Origin: Stramenopiles sp. TOSAG23-3 | Taxonomy: Eukaryota; Sar | Direction: 5' to 3' | Assembly (NCBI GenBank): GCA_900128585.1 | Contig: LT642433.1 | Location: 1-18,139 of the forward strand | Length of the DNA: 18,139 nucleotides | Shown here: positions 16,301 through 18,139 of the stretch, one piece after another | How the letters are laid out: each line of letters starts with the position of its first letter | How positions within the stretch are numbered: position 1 is the stretch's first letter | Program-made: the position numbers and the translations under genes | Notes under the pieces: generated by a model | Told to the model about the DNA's origin: nothing | The model's input: the letters and a program-made list of their open reading frames with translations, nothing else | Database searches by the model: none

Positions 16301-17457
16301 TGAACCCAGTCCCATATCACCAATGTGTGGTTCATGTCCTCGGACACGGACAACAACAAGTTGCCGTCTAAAGAAAAGTCTAACGAACTTGCCCCGCCGG
16401 TTCTGTCGAGTCGAAGCTTGTTCAGGATTTTTGGTCTCTTGTGCACTGGTTCGCCAGCATGCGTCGGAGAAACCAGCGGCGCCTTTGCACTGCCGCTGTT
16501 CCAAATGTAAATGACAGGGTTTCGTCGCGAGAACTGACTGCTGGCGACGTACACGCCGTTAGGGTGGACACAGACGCACGCCACCTCCGCATCGTGCTTT
16601 CGGAAAAACCGTTGTTCTAGGCGACTGTCGTCGTGCACGACCACGACGGCAGCGGCCGGGAAGACAATCTCTCCGCTCCCCAGCCTTGCAATGTACGCTT
16701 TGTTCGAGGTCACAATGGCCGCCTCGGAAGATTTCCCGTATCCAAAGACCCAATCCAGCAACAGCCCGTTGTCCGGTGGGACCAGGTCTAGTTTACTCTT
16801 TTTGTATCTGCTCGGTCGGAACACGGTGCTTCTGATTTCGTCTTTCGTCTCCGCGGCTTCCTCTCGCGCTCTAGATTTGCTTTCTTTCTCGGCCCACTTG
16901 GCTTCCACGTTCCGCGCCCTGTCGCGCGGGGAGGTATACCCTTGATCTTGCATGCTTATTTTCGCAACTCTTGGCACGTTTGGGTTAATCTTCAACCGCC
17001 CCGATCCATCTCGGCGGGAATCGTGCCGGTTGCGCTCCACCAGGCCTAACATCTTGTTGTGTTTATTTATATCCGGCAGTATACGAATCCCGTCGCCCCG
17101 GATAGATTTACTCTCGTACCCCAGTCTATTCTTTCCCGTTAATGTCTTCTTCGAAAGCATCACGCGACCATGGCTTGTTTTCGGTGTAAAGTACTTTGAC
17201 CGGTTTCTCATTTGCTCTTGATTCAAGACCCGTCTTGGTGTTCGGTAACCTTTGTCGGGAGGCAAATACCTATAACGCGGCGAACGCTTCGAGCTGGGAT
17301 TGCTGCTGCTGACGGAATCTTTCAGCAAATTTGCAACCTCTTTCAGGGATTCGTGCATTTGAAGCAACACTTTATCCCGTTCTTCAAAGCCCTTCGCAAC
17401 CCGAGTATCTACAATAGACGCCACCGCATTTCGAAGCTCATCGTTTATTTGAGCCAT
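13390..17457 (-). CDS. EMAP-like (EML) WD40-repeat protein with HELP motif and C-terminal IQ motif
   Basis: The 1355-residue protein belongs to the echinoderm microtubule-associated protein family, which binds microtubules through a HELP motif and paired beta-propellers. Residues 1-50 can form a coiled coil. After a basic, Ser-rich region, the HELP-like block starts at LVPPDNGLLLDWVFGYG (near 223), followed by EIVFPAAAVVVVHDD. WD40 repeats run from about 280 to 1057, with clear units such as HPNGVYVASSQ, ATCSHDKTVRLWSIKERR and VSVGGMDNTILVWRV, and the EML-typical GHSSGVTHVDFSENGRTLMS. The tail holds Lys/Glu/Pro repeats (about 1252-1286) and an IQ motif, AAIKIQAAMRGKRARKTF, near 1312-1329, which may bind calmodulin. 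The start is the first ATG; the frame upstream contains only a GTG at 17532. The protein is longer than animal EML1-4 because of both termini. The +1 frame after the stop encodes half an SH3 domain, so the true C terminus may differ. Confidence 0.9.
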   Translation of the reverse strand: MAQINDELRNAVASIVDTRVAKGFEERDKVLLQMHESLKEVANLLKDSVSSSNPSSKRSPRYRYLPPDKGYRTPRRVLNQEQMRNRSKYFTPKTSHGRVMLSKKTLTGKNRLGYESKSIRGDGIRILPDINKHNKMLGLVERNRHDSRRDGSGRLKINPNVPRVAKISMQDQGYTSPRDRARNVEAKWAEKESKSRAREEAAETKDEIRSTVFRPSRYKKSKLDLVPPDNGLLLDWVFGYGKSSEAAIVTSNKAYIARLGSGEIVFPAAAVVVVHDDSRLEQRFFRKHDAEVACVCVHPNGVYVASSQFSRRNPVIYIWNSGSAKAPLVSPTHAGEPVHKRPKILNKLRLDRTGGASSLDFSLDGNLLLSVSEDMNHTLVIWDWVQGERLVEGKCGPSAIYNARFNPYQMYIDDPDDPFSRRCYTIGTAGARSTKVWSLKYAENGEQQTLAEKERTPFQSSRGQWRPSFRNPNVDGSTGRVGYHARAKKMEDTPINGSKSWVLQGALCESRSSAGYRRSDELSLSMCFLNDKSGGGALVIGSSTGTIAYWHQQVEEGATKVVPRENSKRGLVDHVIMGWDPVAWQGVSIKDVHSGLAITALETMQSLGPERQVQFASAGKDNNIVIWDVYEITERPTPVLTIPIDSHGLGMLSYGRKLYICAAESGILDLIVGDESEDIAPTVILHAHRQCVEALDTHPTLPVFATCSHDKTVRLWSIKERRVLAQAKLAVQGSAIAFSGDGTLLAVGMKSGSFAVYGVQATYPPALELIFAGSVTAHESKVIAKRPRQHDYHWGTRSPRHRAFGRYGGGPKTLEMNITAVKFSPDMLKLAFGCHDKNVYLYRAETANSSYRCHYVLQRICKGHSSGVTHVDFSENGRTLMSNDAAREILYWNVATGRQERDAYNLRDEKWNTWTCVLGWPVQGAWQTRKKTGTTRDSGESTKASFMLNHYRKNDEWLLDLKSKDGQLPYQQNSMTLMADVSRLHDCNRSKSHQLLVTGDDSYGVNLFRFPAVKSAKARTYRGHASSVRSVRFSANDTHVVSVGGMDNTILVWRVVDPTSGMRRRRKRKTKNQQHGVSSFSGRNEDIGESEESVKEAWDYLSGKKDRYTTRAQSRQQKERALEAARKALGSDIVAIEQPPADNTASNWALLEGAGPSQEEIDRNKKSVEQEIADLWQILNDESDSMLDKDGNVVGSISPRKPGDANKAKGNWREKRSKRLYEETKKAADSFPSGKDDHTAAAQENNQASATKKAGPPKKEEPPKKAGLPKKEEPPKKAEPPKPAEEKAKTSTTPEAQPHATEEKVDTELAETEAAAIKIQAAMRGKRARKTFKSHLSEKGKPSKESIQEKADEAD
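13625..13706 (-). repeat. 36-base tandem repeat inside the EML gene (about 2.3 copies)
   Basis: Unit 1 is 13625-13660 and unit 2 is 13661-13696. They differ at one base by hand comparison, and a 10-base partial copy follows. The repeat is in frame and encodes a 12-residue Pro/Lys/Glu unit (PKKEEPPKKAGx) in the disordered tail. Near identity suggests recent, possibly still variable, expansion. Confidence 0.9.
15841..15867 (-). other. perfect 9-bp inverted repeat with a homopolymer loop inside the EML gene
   Basis: GACAAGAGC and GCTCTTGTC flank exactly nine C (nine G in the EML mRNA). In the mRNA this would be a stable stem with an all-G loop. The reading frame passes through it as Asp-Lys-Ser-Gly-Gly-Gly-Ala-Leu-Val. 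Confidence 0.85.
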
Positions 17458-18139
17458 GAGAATGGCCGTTTGCCCCCCAAACCTGTTGCGTTTCCTCTGC
17501 GAATCGTTACAACTTTCTGCCAACACGTTCACCCCCCTCGCTGTCTTCGTATTCTTACAATCTTATCCTTCACCTTGAAACCTGGAACCAGTGTAAATAT
17601 TACCCCCCTTCTGACTCACTCGCTCATTCATTGCTTAGCATTGCTTTGCCATTACCGTTACCCGGAGGATAGTGAGTGAGTTGCGATGTGCGCGAAGAAA
17701 AGAAGATGATATAATAATAATAATAGAAGAATTATTATATGATGAGAAGATGATGATTATTATTAGTATTAAAATAATAATATTTTTTTAATATAATAAA
17801 AAAAAAGAAGAAATAAAAGAAGAAGACGAGATAATAATAAAACAAAAATATATAATAACACAAAGAGATATCATCAGATAGGATGAATGCATAATAATAT
17901 ATGAAAGAATCGTTTTGAGTACATTTTACAGTCTTGTTGCATTATATGAATTGTTTACCAATGGAATCATATAGGAAAATGGATCCTTTCAATACATAAA
18001 AGTATGTAAAAGAAGTATCGAACTCTCTCTTTCAAAACTGTTGGAACTGTATTTATTTCATAGTTACCATACGGTGCAATCATAGGACGAATGCTGTGAT
18101 TATATGTTCCACGGAGGGGGAGGGGGGGGGGGGGGGGGG
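17458..18139. promoter_or_regulatory. upstream region of the EML gene and window end
   Basis: The first 230 bases are mixed in composition and probably hold the EML leader and promoter. From about 17700 to 17870 there are low-complexity TAA, GAT and GAA repeats, less pure than in the other promoter spacers. The rest is AT-rich without any coding signal. The end (18115-18139) is a G run broken by one A. No RNA gene is visible. Confidence 0.4.
18115..18139 (+). repeat. poly-G run at the window edge
   Basis: Six G, one A, then 18 G up to the last base. The window stops inside the run, so its true length is unknown. It could be a real homopolymer or the point where an assembly broke. Confidence 0.85.

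Noticed and set aside
17458-17532. Extension of the EML protein to a GTG start at 17532
   Set aside because: GTG is rarely used as a nuclear start, and an ATG with G at +4 lies at 17457 just before the coiled-coil region.
1-18139. tRNA, rRNA, CRISPR array, transposon or defence system
   Set aside because: By eye I found no cloverleaf with T-arm consensus, no rRNA-like conserved block, no spaced direct repeats and no transposase or terminal inverted repeats. The J-protein, Nudix and WD40 genes are ordinary eukaryotic families and do not form a system together. A tRNAscan and repeat search would be needed to be sure.

Overview
The window looks like nuclear DNA of a unicellular, probably flagellated eukaryote. 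Several genes belong to eukaryote-specific families: an exosome Rrp42 subunit, a roadblock/LC7 dynein light chain, an EMAP-like (EML) WD40 protein with a HELP motif, and a membrane-anchored J-protein. There are no Shine-Dalgarno sites or operon-like spacing. The coding blocks are fairly GC-balanced and are separated by AT-rich spacers holding long GAA-type microsatellites. All nine calls read as single open frames, and TGA, TAA and TAG are all used as terminal stops, so the standard code applies and introns are few or absent. A stramenopile or other microalga is plausible, but the sequence alone does not fix the lineage.

Layout from left to right: trehalose-6-phosphate phosphatase (+, 403-1326); exosome subunit Rrp42 (-, 1729-2619); J-domain protein with an ankyrin-like stretch and two duplicated membrane hairpins (+, 3348-5000); a lineage-specific protein of unknown function (-, 5264-6127); a RibD-type reductase domain fused to a Nudix hydrolase (+, 6925-8334); a small, probably N-myristoylated protein with a Trp/Tyr-rich module (-, 8467-9240); a secreted glycoside-hydrolase-like protein (+, 10157-11914); the roadblock/LC7 dynein light chain (+, 12697-12993); and a large EML-type WD40 protein (-, 13390-17457). 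Just after the EML stop, the +1 frame encodes the C-terminal half of an SH3 domain.

Strands alternate almost perfectly. Tail-to-tail spacers are short (132 to 402 bases). Head-to-head spacers are long (about 730 to 920 bases), and each of the three inside the window carries a long purine tract on the + strand. These spacers probably hold shared, bidirectional promoters.

The genes do not form one pathway. They are a mix of housekeeping functions (RNA decay, trehalose metabolism, chaperone, microtubule and dynein functions) and poorly characterised proteins. I see no defence island, mobile element, CRISPR array, rRNA or tRNA. The most interesting points are the RibD_C-Nudix fusion, the frameshifted half-SH3 behind the EML gene, the intragenic duplication of the membrane hairpin in the J-protein, and the recurrent purine tracts between divergent genes.
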